From contig CM070576.1 in NCBI GenBank assembly GCA_036346355.1, positions 9,965,558-10,029,557 on the forward strand: 64,000 nt of DNA, read 5' to 3'. The position numbers were made by a program, and so were the translations under genes. Below are positions 22,477 through 31,384 of the stretch, in pieces (within the stretch, counting starts at the first letter, position 1; the number at the start of each line of letters is the position of its first letter). Below the pieces are notes generated by a model. It was given only the letters and a program-made list of their open reading frames with translations, was not told the DNA's origin and did not search any database. Origin of the DNA: Rhipidocladum racemiflorum (Eukaryota; Streptophyta; Magnoliopsida; Poales; Poaceae).

Positions 22477-25082
22477 TCCCATTTCATGGCTCCCCTCCAT
22501 TCTTTCTCTTCCATGTTGTTTCCCCACTCCTTGGTGCTACTCCCCTCCACCCCGAGCTCCACTCCGGCGAGCCCCACCGGCCGGCGACCTCCCGTGGCTC
22601 CTCCCCGGTGGCTCCTCCATCCCATCGAACTCCTCCGCGCGCCGGTGTCCTCCTTCCTCTACCCGGCATTGTTCTCCTCCATCATCCTTGGAGGTAGGTC
22701 TTTCTCTTGGGGGTTGATTCGTGGGTTTCTTGGGTTCTAAGGCCATCCATGGTGGGTTTAGGGTTTAGGTTTGGATTTGGGGGTTTGGAGTTGAATCTTG
22801 AGCTTTAGGGTTTTGGGTGTGGTGATTCTAGGGTTGGTTTGGGGCTTGGTTTGATGAATGTGGGTACTAGTGAGGTAGATCGGGTAGTGGTAATGCCGAT
22901 CCAAGGGTCGTTTGGAGTTGGCTAGTGGTTTCATGGATTAGTGTCGTTCCTCGTGGAGTTGGGTTAGCTATAAGCTTCTCTGGCCTTGCCGCGTGTAGAA
23001 AAGTCATAGATCGGGTCCCCGCGGTGCCGTGGGACTTGGCGGCACCTCGGTCCGTTGAGTAGTTAGGCCAAATGCTCCAGGTTCGGACTGTCCGGACCCC
23101 CAGTCCGGAGTGTCCGCCCAGGCCGGAGTGTCCGGACAAAATGGTCCGGAGTATCCGGGTTAGCCGGAGAGTCCGGATAATAAACCCGGACTGTCCGGGT
23201 TGGGCTGGTCTGTTCCGTTGTGGGTTTTTGTTGGGGTTTGCGTTGTAGTCATTTCTTTCGCATTGCATGCATCTCATTGTGCATTGTATCCGTGTAGAGA
23301 ACGATCCCGGCCGTGGTTGAGGGAAGTGCCGAGGGGCAAGTCGCTGTTGATCCGCAAGCAGAAGAGCAAGGCAAGCACCTAAGCATTTTGAACCATAATT
23401 ATAATCTATTTTTGCGAATTAACTTCTTATTGGTTGATTAAGTATTGTATTAGGAATTGAAATGTGGGATAGGCTAGATCCTAATTGCTGCATGTACCCT
23501 TCCTATTGTTGCTTGTTGAACTCTTCCTTTGGAGCTAGATTATGGGTACTAATTGTGTCGTGCTTAGTATGCTTAGGAGTCGGGTTTGGGCCAAGTGGTG
23601 GAGGGTTCCACCGCTTGAGTTTGATGTACTTTACAAGTATTGGGTTGCAATGGGTTGTTTATGAGAAATGAAGTGATGAAAATTTAGACCGGGCGAGAGA
23701 GTTGGATCACAGTTGGATCACTTGGGTAAGGAGACCCGAGTGTGGTAGTCTCGTCCATGTCGATTAAGGACCGATCGGGTGTAACATGGCTAAAGCACCT
23801 TTTTGGTTGATCGCATGCCTGATTATGGTACGGTAAGCCGCTCTTTCATCGCATGCCGTTCGATGGGCCATGCCCTCATGTGGTTGGACGTGGTTGAGGG
23901 CGGGGCCTAGGCTGGCTCTCGGGCGCCAAGCCGGGCTTGGGGCTGCTCGAGGGGGTGCTAGGTTTCCGGACCGCATGAAGATGCCCCAACGAATTGGTAT
24001 GGATGGGAGGGGGTTGACATGAGGCTCCTTCGTGACACATGTCGTGTGATCGATGCTTCCCTGTAGGGTTAATTAAGCGATTTGAATTGCCGTGCTCTCG
24101 GATATGAGCAAGCTTGGTTAGATGTTACTCAACGTAGTAATAACTTGAACCGAAGTTCGCCGTTGGGCTTGAGCTCAATTTGATTGTGATTAATGGCTGC
24201 ATATTGTTTAATGTCAACTTCACTTAGTGGTAGGTGCTGTTACAACCGCATTGAAGCTTTGAACTGAATAGTTTAAGTAACTAAACAACAAACGATAAGC
24301 ATTTTGCGACTGTTTTACCTTGAGCCTATTCTTTGCTACATCCAAATGCATATCTTTTGGAGTCGGTCGTATATGGACCACGGGTAAGACTTGCGAGTAC
24401 CTTTTGTACTCAGGCTTCTGCTTTGTGGTTTTGCAGGTGAGGATCAGGTAGTGCGAGTTTTGCCCCTACTGCCTATCGGTGACCGGGCGGGGCACCGAGT
24501 AGAGGCTGTCGGCACTCGCGCGCCCGGAAGTGTTAAGGCATGACACTTCCGGGGTGTTTTACTTTTGTTGTATAGAATAGTAGGAGATACTTTTGCGAAC
24601 AGCTGTACTTTTATTTCTGCAATGGAACCCGTCTGCCTTTCGTTTGGTCGTCTTTGTTGGTTGTCTTTGTTGGGCCTCTTTGTGCCGTGTGGTGTGTTTG
24701 GTTGCTTCCGCGTTTTTGCGTCTCTGGTAGTGAGCTTGGGGCTCGATGCCCCTTTGTGCGAATTGAATTTGATATGGCATTGGGAACCGGTATGTGGGGG
24801 ATCCTGGGCGAGTTTTGGATCGCATACCGGGGGAATACCGGGGTTGTTGTCGATTCGTTTGGATGCTTGTAGAGTTGTCTCGGTTGGGCTTGGGTGCTAG
24901 CATCGGGATCACCCCCGGTGGTTTGTTGCTAGGATCCAAATCCGACGGGAGCAACTGTTCATCCAACAACTCGAGGACGATCTGGGCGGCTCCTCTCAGT
25001 CGCCCGATGGGCGATGGGGGATTTGGGCGGCAGGCTAGGCAGCGGAGGCGCAGAAATGGGGATAAGATTTAGGGATTTAGGG

Positions 25083-25283
25083 TCATTACTCATTGGATTC
25101 AATAACTCGATTAACTCGTTAGCTTGCTCATTAAACTCGTTAACTCGCTCATATAACTCGTTAGTTTAACGAGTTCAAAACCCGACTCGACTCGACTCGT
25201 TAAGGAACGAGTTCGAGCTGAGTCGAGCCGAGTTTTCGAGTGCTCATTTAACTCACGAGTTTCGAGTTTTTTTTCCACCCCTA
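25083..25283. repeat. hAT 5'-side subterminal repeats and TIR
   Basis: Repeated AACTCGTTA, GACTCGACTCG and TTAACGAG motifs end in the TIR TCCACCCCTA at 25283, inverted relative to 5358-5540. The TSD CACGGCAT follows at 25284-25291. Confidence 0.85.
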
Positions 25284-25291
25284 CACGGCAT

Positions 25292-25734
25292 GCTATGAGA
25301 TGCTTTCTTTCTTTATCTTTTTTTTTCTTCTCCAAAATGGATTCGTGTCGTCATCTATCATTGCCGGACCGTGCCCAAATGGCGAGTCACTTATCTCCTT
25401 CTTTTTATTAATTGGAATTGATGTGATTCCGGCGTTCTATTTTTCAGTCTAAGGTTGAAGAAAGGACTCAAAGAAGTAATATGACTTCCTGATTAGCACA
25501 CCTTTGACCTTTTTATTATACGACATTTTCTTATTCATTGCTACGTAGAGTACAATCATAATCAAAATTAATTTGGATCTGGTTGCAACATATATCGGAA
25601 TTCCCCCAAATTCTTACGGGGATGGTCTTTTCCTGATATCGATTATTTCGAGAAGACGAGCCGAACAACCAGTGCTATTTAAGTTAGACTTTCAACTTGA
25701 ACATAAATTTATTAAATGCCAGTACATTATAAAG
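25292..25734. other. Host sequence, probable 3' flank/UTR of the neprosin gene
   Basis: AT-rich, with no ORF of its own. It lies immediately downstream of the minus-strand neprosin stop codon, so its distal part may hold the 3' UTR. No clear polyadenylation signal was identified. Confidence 0.4.
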
Positions 25735-26108
25735 TTACTTGTTGCAGCCACCAGGTCCACCGAAGTAGACCTCCAAGCCGCCATTACCGCGACTAAAATA
25801 ATCAACAGTGTAGCATTGTTGCCTTGAAGAAGCAGCAACGGATTTGTGCTCGTCTGGAGTGATGAGATGGTTGGGCGCATTCATAGTCTGAACATTCTTG
25901 ACAAACGCAGCTTTTCCATACCCTTCGTTTGCGAAATGCTCACTGCCCATTGGTGACGGGTTTGATTTGTATGTCGGGCCGTCAACAAATCCACCTGAAA
26001 ATGAAGCTAATGCTTTGTGGCTCATGGCTCCGAAAATGGAACTCGGGAAATATCCGATTGAAGTTATGTTTGAACCGACCACCAGCCACCAATCTCTAGT
26101 TTTCGGGT
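25735..26108 (-). pseudogene. Neprosin-family (DUF239) protein, last exon only
   Basis: A minus-strand exon ending at the TAA at 25737-25735. It opens at a good splice acceptor (TTTATTTCTAG, AG at 26110-26109). About 124 residues match the C-terminal part of the plant neprosin/DUF239 domain: ETRDWWLVVGSN, IGYFPSSIF, ASFSGGFVDGP, MGSEHFANEGYGKAAFV, then a Cys-containing end YFGGPGGCNK. Neprosins are secreted glutamic prolyl endopeptidases; the catalytic glutamates lie mostly in upstream exons. No upstream exon can be recognised before the MITE at about 26.2-26.46 kb or before CACTA-2 at 28 kb, so I treat it as a gene remnant. An intact gene with exons displaced far upstream by insertions cannot be excluded. 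Confidence 0.78.
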
Positions 26109-26226
26109 CCTAGAAATAAACCAAAATCGAATGTAAACAATTTGATGAAACCATATAATGAAGTCATTATTGGATAAATACCAGAAATAGCTGTTGATGG
26201 CCGACATAGTTAAAACATTCGGTAAT

Positions 26227-26460
26227 GCTACAGTTCGGACGTCTGATTTCTACCGCAACATTTTTTTCTACGCATGCAACATTTTTTTTCTACACATGCA
26301 ACATTTTTCTCCTACGCATGCAACATTTTCATTCGACAAACAGTAAATGTTTCAAAAGTGAAAAAAATGTTGCGAACGTTGAAAATAAATGTTGCAAACA
26401 GTAAAAAAAATGTTCTTGTAACGTCGAAATTTTAAAAATCAGGACGTCCTTCTTTAGTAC
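26227..26460. mobile_element. MITE with GGACGTC-type inverted ends
   Basis: About 230 bp with imperfect terminal inverted repeats: GCTACAGTTCGGACGTCTGAT on the left, and ATCAGGACGTCCTTCTTTAG on the right (reverse complement). The interior holds repeated CTACGCATGCAACATTTTT units and inverted GTTGCAAACAGT-type sequence, so the whole can fold back. The TSD is not resolved. It lies just upstream of the neprosin exon, probably in its intron. Confidence 0.6.
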
Positions 26461-26894
26461 GCTCTAAAACATTACATGCACCTAATAAATGGCAGTCACT
26501 TTCATTAGAAGTACTCCCTTATTTTTGGATCTTGCGCAACGACTAAGCCATATCAAGACCATATTACATTTATTCAAGGCTCGCATTAGAGTTAACAGTT
26601 CCTCAACATATGGATGGAGAAAGTTATTTCTTATTCCAATAAACAGTAGTAACTTACCTTGGAAATAATTACTGATAATAAAGGGGAGGGGTATGTAATT
26701 AAGAAAAATGGTAATGTGTCATTTCAAAATCGTAGAATGACTTATATTTGAAACAAAATTTGGAATAGCGTGTATTTGCGAATGGATGTAGTATGTAGAA
26801 TGAACATGTTATTCATAACAATGACTTGTATCCAATTTACTTTCGTTTTACCTCGAGGAACATAGAACAAGGAAGGAGTTAATGCGTTATGTTT
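26461..26894. other. Unannotated AT-rich host sequence
   Basis: No ORF above 60 codons with recognisable content, no repeats and no RNA gene seen. It contains only simple AT-rich text between two MITEs. Confidence 0.5.
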
Positions 26895-27164
26895 TACTTC
26901 CTCCGTCTAAGTTTACAGGATGTATTCTTTTTAAATAATCTAGTTCATAGATACACAAGTCGTATTTCATATTTCAATACAAAATTAGTGTGATGTTCCT
27001 TCTATACTCCTAATAAATATTTAGCTTTACTTTATATTTTCTACATGCATGCGTTAAATACAGTGCTTAGTGATAATAATTAAGAATAATCTAGTTATTT
27101 TCTATATCTTCTTGGCCTATGCGCTAAGAAAAAATGCACTTTATAAATTTGGACGGAGGGAGTA
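26895..27164. mobile_element. Stowaway-type (Tc1/mariner) MITE
   Basis: Inverted ends CTTCCTCCGTCTAAGTTTA and (right side, reverse complement) CTCCCTCCGTCCAAATTTA, about 266 bp apart and bounded on both sides by TA dinucleotides. CTCCCTCCGTCC with a TA target is the classic Stowaway signature in grasses. Confidence 0.85.
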
Positions 27165-27997
27165 ACTTGGTATAACTCTAATACCACTACTAATAAACAA
27201 TCAAAAGGGAAATTTGATAGAAAATGCTGCTCAAAAACCCAAAATGACACTATTTGCAAATCAAAATTAACTTTCTAAAACATCGTCTGTTTTTAACTTG
27301 AGATAGTGTAATACAGTTGAGAACCTCAAACTATTTCCTTTCGAAACTGCACGCTTAAGACCAATCAAGCATCCAAAAACAGCAAAAAATTTACACTGTG
27401 TAATATACAGTTAATTTTGTACACAATATATTGTAGGCTTGAACAAAAACAAGTTTAATGTTTAAAAATATGCCTACTTGAGAAACTATAATAATGTCCA
27501 CATCCTCTCTCACCAAGCTAGTTTCCTGTATTTAGTATAAATTAACAATAAAATTTTAATACCAACAGCAGTTCCTCGTATTTAATATGTACTCCCTCCA
27601 TTTCCATTTACATGGTATTTTTTTTATCAATGCACACATAACTAGGCAATCAATTTATGAATAGAATATGGCCATAATACCCTTCAATAATATATAGGCA
27701 ATCAAAAGTACCAATTATTCAGAAACATAGGGAATATAAAACATGAAAAAATTACCAGGGGTATAAGGTGAGATCTATTATTTTGGTGACTCATTTCTAT
27801 TAAAACATAAGATTTAATACGTTATCTTATTGTAATTGATAACATAAACAGTAAGTTCTAATGATGTTCTTTTTTATATAAAAAGCATGAGAGGTGAAAT
27901 TTCATTTGACATACAAGAGCGTACGGAGACAAACAAAAAGAAAATCAGAATAACCCACAGGCCAAAGTAAGACTAGATGCATAGTGTAAGCTATCAA
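27165..27997. other. Host sequence without a recognised gene
   Basis: AT-rich. Near 27592 a single TACTCCCTCCATTTCCATT end resembles a Stowaway terminus, but no matching end was found before 28 kb. No exon of the neprosin gene was recognised here. The last three bases (CAA) before 27998 are the candidate left TSD of CACTA-2. Confidence 0.5.
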
Positions 27998-28019
27998 CAC
28001 TACTACAGATCTGGTCTTC

Positions 28020-28380
28020 CATATCGGCCCATCAATACCGGTTATGCATGAATTAGTCCTGGTTCAACGGTCTACAGGTCCGGGGGATCATCAGTACCGG
28101 TTTTAACTACCAACCGGTGCTGATGTTCTCACATCAGTACTGGTTGGTTACACCAACCCGTACTAAGTAGCACAGGAGCCGTGGAGGGTTCTTAGCACCG
28201 GTTGATGTAACCAACCGGTACTGATGTTCGTGTTATCAGTACCGGTTGGTTTAACCAACCGGTACTAAGCAGCCTCCTCGGCTCCTGTGCTGCTTAGTAC
28301 GGGTTGGTGTAACCAAACGATATTGATGTGAGCACATCAGCACCGGTTGTTGTGTTTGACCGGTACTAATGCGCTTCGTC
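28020..28380. repeat. CACTA-2 subterminal repeats, block 1
   Basis: Repeated TCAGTACCGGTTGGT / ACCAACCGGTACTGA units in both orientations, many as head-to-head pairs that would form short hairpins. They lie directly inside the left TIR, where TNPA-type proteins bind. Confidence 0.9.
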
Positions 28381-28466
28381 TCCCGTGCCCGATCAATCCC
28401 GTGCGCCTTTACGATGAAACTCTTAATTCGTGTTCATCCGAATTCTTGTTTTCCGATCCAGCCTCC

Positions 28467-28473
28467 TATAAAA
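28467..28473 (+). promoter_or_regulatory. TATA box of CACTA-2 module 1
   Basis: TATAAAA lies 68 bp upstream of the acidic ORF start. The upstream text TTCGTGTTCATCC...TTCCGATCC is shared with module 2 (29961). Confidence 0.7.
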
Positions 28474-28534
28474 CCATCAGATCGAGTGAGGAGGTAGACG
28501 TACTGATGATCGGTAGTTAGCCCATTTTTTAACT

Positions 28535-28903
28535 ATGGCAGCTTCTCCTTCTTCTCCCTCTGGCGCGCCATCATCACCACCTCGGGAGAAGGACGAGGAG
28601 GAGCGGGAGGAGGAGGAGGAGGAGGATGAGGATGAGGAGGAGGACAATGAGGAGGAGGAGGAGGAGGAGCGGGAGGAGGAGGAGGAGGGTTGGGTCCGCT
28701 CGGGGAGCGCAACGTCATCAGACGAGGATGACGATGATGAAGACGTCATTCACCACGACGACAACGACGACGACCGCCCCCTGCCTGACAACGAGTCCGG
28801 CGACGACAGCCCCCCGGCAGCGACGACGAGTGGTGGTATGGGTGATCGCGCCACCCACCACCCGTGCGCCGCTATGTATATTATATATATTGTAATTAAT
28901 TAA
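28535..28903 (+). CDS. Acidic poly-Glu ORF, CACTA-2 module 1
   Basis: A 122-codon ORF starting MAASPSSPSGAPSSPP. It is followed by about 45 residues of almost pure Glu/Asp (a GAG/GAC triplet run), then a mixed segment GWVRSGSATSSDEDDDDEDV and a Gly/Thr-rich tail. There is no known domain; it would be an intrinsically disordered, strongly acidic protein. A TATA box and subterminal repeats lie directly upstream, and a similar module with a similar ORF occurs at 30039. It may be a real leader gene, a first exon, or a low-complexity artefact of triplet expansion. The antisense Ser/Pro ORFs are shadows. Confidence 0.45.
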   Translation: MAASPSSPSGAPSSPPREKDEEEREEEEEEDEDEEEDNEEEEEEEREEEEEGWVRSGSATSSDEDDDDEDVIHHDDNDDDRPLPDNESGDDSPPAATTSGGMGDRATHHPCAAMYIIYIVIN

Positions 28904-29159
28904 TATAATATGTAATGTTTTATATTATGAATTATTAATATGATATGTAATGTTTCATATAATGAATTATTAATATAATATATAATGTTTTACCTCCCCC
29001 TTCTTGAAGCTCTGCCGCCTCTACCGTTAAATTGAAATATTCAAAAAAAATTATAAAACATAAAAAAAAACGTTGAAAAAAATTACACTACAATGAGCAA
29101 ATCGTTCAAAAAAAAATAGCTTCGAGAAACATTCGATTGGACAGTGAAAATCAGGAAAA

Positions 29160-29585
29160 AATCAGAAGAAAAATTATGAAAGTATGATTCGAGATGAATG
29201 TACACATATAATTTTCACGTATCCAATTTAAATATTTAAAAATATATCGATAGTTAAAGTTTTGAATTTTGGCCATCACTATGTCCAAAACGTCGGCATT
29301 TTTGAAGACCGAAGGGAGTAGTAACTTTAGATTGAATTTTTGAATTTAAAAAAAGTGTAATAGAAAACAACTTAGATACCTCACTTAACAACATTGAAAG
29401 ACAAGAGATGATGCTCTCTCCAGCTCGCAAAAACTTGTCGGTTTGAGATATGTGTAGTCAAAATTTTGAAACTTTAGCTATGAATATCTTTATAAATATT
29501 TATATTAGATGCATGAAAATCATATGTGTACATTCATCTCGAATCGTACTTTCGTAATAGTATAATTTTAAGAAATTTTTTCTGT
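29160..29585. repeat. Long imperfect hairpin inside CACTA-2
   Basis: The left arm (about 29160-29282) and right arm (about 29455-29585) are inverted repeats of roughly 120 bp. The best-conserved part is GATTCGAGATGAATGTACAC on the left against its complement near 29540. The loop is about 170 bp. It lies between modules 1 and 2. It could be an inserted foldback/MITE; no clear TSD was resolved. Confidence 0.75.
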
Positions 29586-29654
29586 CAAAATCGGTCAAAA
29601 TGGGAAGAAAAATTATCAATGAGAAAATAATTCAAAAATTATGTCAAACGGTTA

Positions 29655-29865
29655 CAACACACATCAGTACCGGTTGATAAGACCAATCAGTACTGATCTC
29701 TACCATCAGTACCGGCTGGTTAAATCAACTGGTACTGAATCATCCACTAAGCAGCCTGCTTTGCTCCGAGGCTGCTTAGTACGGGTTGGTGTAACCAACC
29801 GGTACTGATGATCTCACATCAGCACCGGTTGGTGTAACCAACTGGTACTGATGAGCACCGTTTGG
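29655..29865. repeat. CACTA-2 subterminal-type repeats, block 2
   Basis: The same ATCAGTACCGGTTGGT units as block 1, including a shared segment CTGCTTAGTACGGGTTGGTG that also occurs at 28298. Block 2 is therefore a duplicated copy of block 1 sequence placed 1.6 kb inside the element. Confidence 0.88.
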
Positions 29866-29960
29866 TATTCAACTGACAGAGTCTCCCGCGCGTCGCCTTG
29901 ATTCCGCGCGATGGCTCTTCGTGTTCATCCTGTTCTCTTCGTGTTCCGATCCTGGCGATC

Positions 29961-29967
29961 TATAAAA
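29961..29967 (+). promoter_or_regulatory. TATA box of CACTA-2 module 2
   Basis: TATAAAA lies 78 bp before the ATG of the second acidic ORF. The preceding sequence (TTCGTGTTCATCC...TTCCGATCCTGGCG) matches module 1. Confidence 0.7.
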
Positions 29968-30038
29968 AGAGACAGGGTGAGATCGAGAAACTGCATTGAC
30001 AGACACCGGTGAGACTGTCTTCGCAATCTCAATCCTTC

Positions 30039-30398
30039 ATGGCAGAGCCTGTGTCTCCCGCCAGCAGACCTGCCGACTCCTCCTCCGACTCTGAACCATT
30101 GTCCCCGGTGCCGCTTCAACCCCAGGCGCCTCCCGCCGCCACCAACAAAAGAAAGCTCGCCGACACTGATGACGACGATAATAAGGAGGAGGAGGAGGAC
30201 GACGAGCAGGAGGAGGAGGAGGAGGAGGAGGAGGAGGAGGAGAAGGAGGAGGAGGAGGAGGAGGAGGAGGAGGAGAACGTCACCGTCATCCGCTGGGGGA
30301 GCACATCCTCCTCCTCCGAGGACGACATTCACCCCGCCGCTGCCGCCGCCGACGATGATAGCGGTGACAGTGATGATAGCCGACGACGAGTACTTTAG
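30039..30398 (+). CDS. Acidic poly-Glu ORF, CACTA-2 module 2
   Basis: A 119-codon ORF starting MAEPVSPASRPADSSSDSEP. It has a short basic patch NKRKLADTDDDD, about 35 near-consecutive Glu residues from a GAG-triplet run, then VTVIRWGSTSSSSEDD and an Asp/Ser-rich end. The layout (Ser/Pro start, acidic run, a G-x-x-S-x-x-SSSxDD motif, acidic tail) parallels the 28535 ORF, so the two are probably duplicates. NKRK could act as a nuclear signal. No catalytic domain is seen and the role is unknown. Confidence 0.5.
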   Translation: MAEPVSPASRPADSSSDSEPLSPVPLQPQAPPAATNKRKLADTDDDDNKEEEEDDEQEEEEEEEEEEEKEEEEEEEEEENVTVIRWGSTSSSSEDDIHPAAAAADDDSGDSDDSRRRVL

Positions 30399-30584
30399 GC
30401 TGTGAATCGCGAAATAAACTTTTTAATTATGTAATGTTATCCATCAACTATGTAATGTCATTATATATTTGAGCATTTTAACGGTGGACAATATTAAATA
30501 TTAGCTATTCATTCTATTTGATGAACATATGCATGGCTGTTGTTCTAATTATTTCATTTGATCGATGGGCTCGGGGGTGGTCAG

Positions 30585-30785
30585 TACCGGTTAAAGGTAC
30601 CAACCGGTACTGATAGTTTCACATCAGTACCGGTTTGTATGCCAAATCGGTACTATCTAGTAGCACAATGGCTATAGCTGCAGCTGCTGGGCTGTGGGGA
30701 TACCAGTACCGGTTCAAGTAACCAACCGTCACTAATGGTCTAACATCAGTGACGGTTGGTACTTTGAACCGGTACTGATGTCAGA
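30585..30785. repeat. CACTA-2 subterminal-type repeats, block 3
   Basis: Repeated CAGTACCGGTTNAAGGTACCAACCGGTACTGAT-like units and variants (CAGTGACGGTTGGT). They lie between the second acidic ORF and the transposase leader. Confidence 0.85.
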
Positions 30786-31384
30786 ACAATTTAAACTTCT
30801 TTGTCCTCCCGCTTACTGCCAGAGCAAGAATAGTTCATCGCGCGAGAAGAATAGGAGCTTCGGCCAAGAGCTTCAAGGGAGGGGAGGTGCTGCCAAAATT
30901 TTAAATTTTTGGTCATTTTACTCGCAACCAAGGTAACTAAGGTTAGTAGCATCATTCCTCACTACATTTGGTCTTAAATGGAGAGCCTCTTCTTTGTTTG
31001 AATCATGCATGAAGAAATTTTGATTATTTTTCCCCATAATCGATGAAAGATTATGAATGTAAAGATCTAGCTCGATCTTTTCAAGTAGGATACAAAAACT
31101 TGTTGTGTAAGCTTAGAATTTGCTTGTATTATAATATAGCTCGCATTTAAGGTGTGGATCTGGCTCAAATTTACGTTTTAGTTTCATCAATCGATGAAGG
31201 ATGGGGTTTGGTTGCACGTAGTTGGGGAAATTAAGAATGGTGCATGAAAACCATGGAGTTTGGGATCTTCAAATGGCAATAGTTATGTGAAAAAGAAGAA
31301 AATTAATTTCATTTGCAAATTAAAATAATATCAAAAATATAAATGGCTTTATAGAAAATAACCGCTAAGTCCTACATAATGTAG
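30786..31384 (+). other. Probable 5' leader and intron of the CACTA-2 transposase
   Basis: No ORF. A donor-like CCAAG|GTAACT at 30933 and an acceptor ATAATGTAG just before the ATG at 31385 suggest a leader exon followed by a ~450-bp 5'-UTR intron. This is inferred from splice-site look only. Confidence 0.4.

Larger units (their letters stand above)
22225..24998 (+). mobile_element. Probable solo LTR of a different gypsy family (E)
   Basis: A 2.77-kb block with TG...CA ends (TGTCAAGGCCCC ... CTCCTCTCA) and a matching 5-bp flank GTCGC on both sides (22220-22224 and 24999-25003). It contains a TATAAAAA box at 22469 and a transcribed-leader-like region. The segment TTGCGAGTACCTTTTGTACTC near 24390 parallels TTGCTGAGTACCAAGTACTC of the family B LTR, so it is probably a related long-LTR family. 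No ORF of note. Removing it joins hAT leader sequence smoothly. The right border rests on the TSD match alone and is less certain than the left. Confidence 0.6.
5358..25283 (-). mobile_element. Non-autonomous hAT element split by nested LTR retrotransposons
   Basis: The termini TAGGGGTGGA (5358) and TCCACCCCTA (ending 25283) are perfect 10-bp inverted repeats flanked by the 8-bp duplication CACGGCAT. Both ends carry many CTCGTTAA/TTAACGAG-type subterminal repeats, the sort of motif hAT transposases bind. Subtracting the gypsy insertion (6531-22148), the E insertion (22225-24998) and their TSD copies leaves about 1.52 kb. The minus strand of that remainder reads as a 5' leader, one coding exon and a splice donor, after which the rest of the transposase is missing. 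It is best read as an internal-deletion derivative that would depend on a transposase supplied in trans. Confidence 0.88.

Noticed and set aside
27592..27760. Second Stowaway MITE
   Set aside because: Only one CTCCCTCC-type end is visible; no inverted partner with a TA duplication was found.
28477..30332. Minus-strand poly-Ser and poly-Leu ORFs
   Set aside because: They are antisense shadows of the GAG-triplet runs in the two acidic ORFs.
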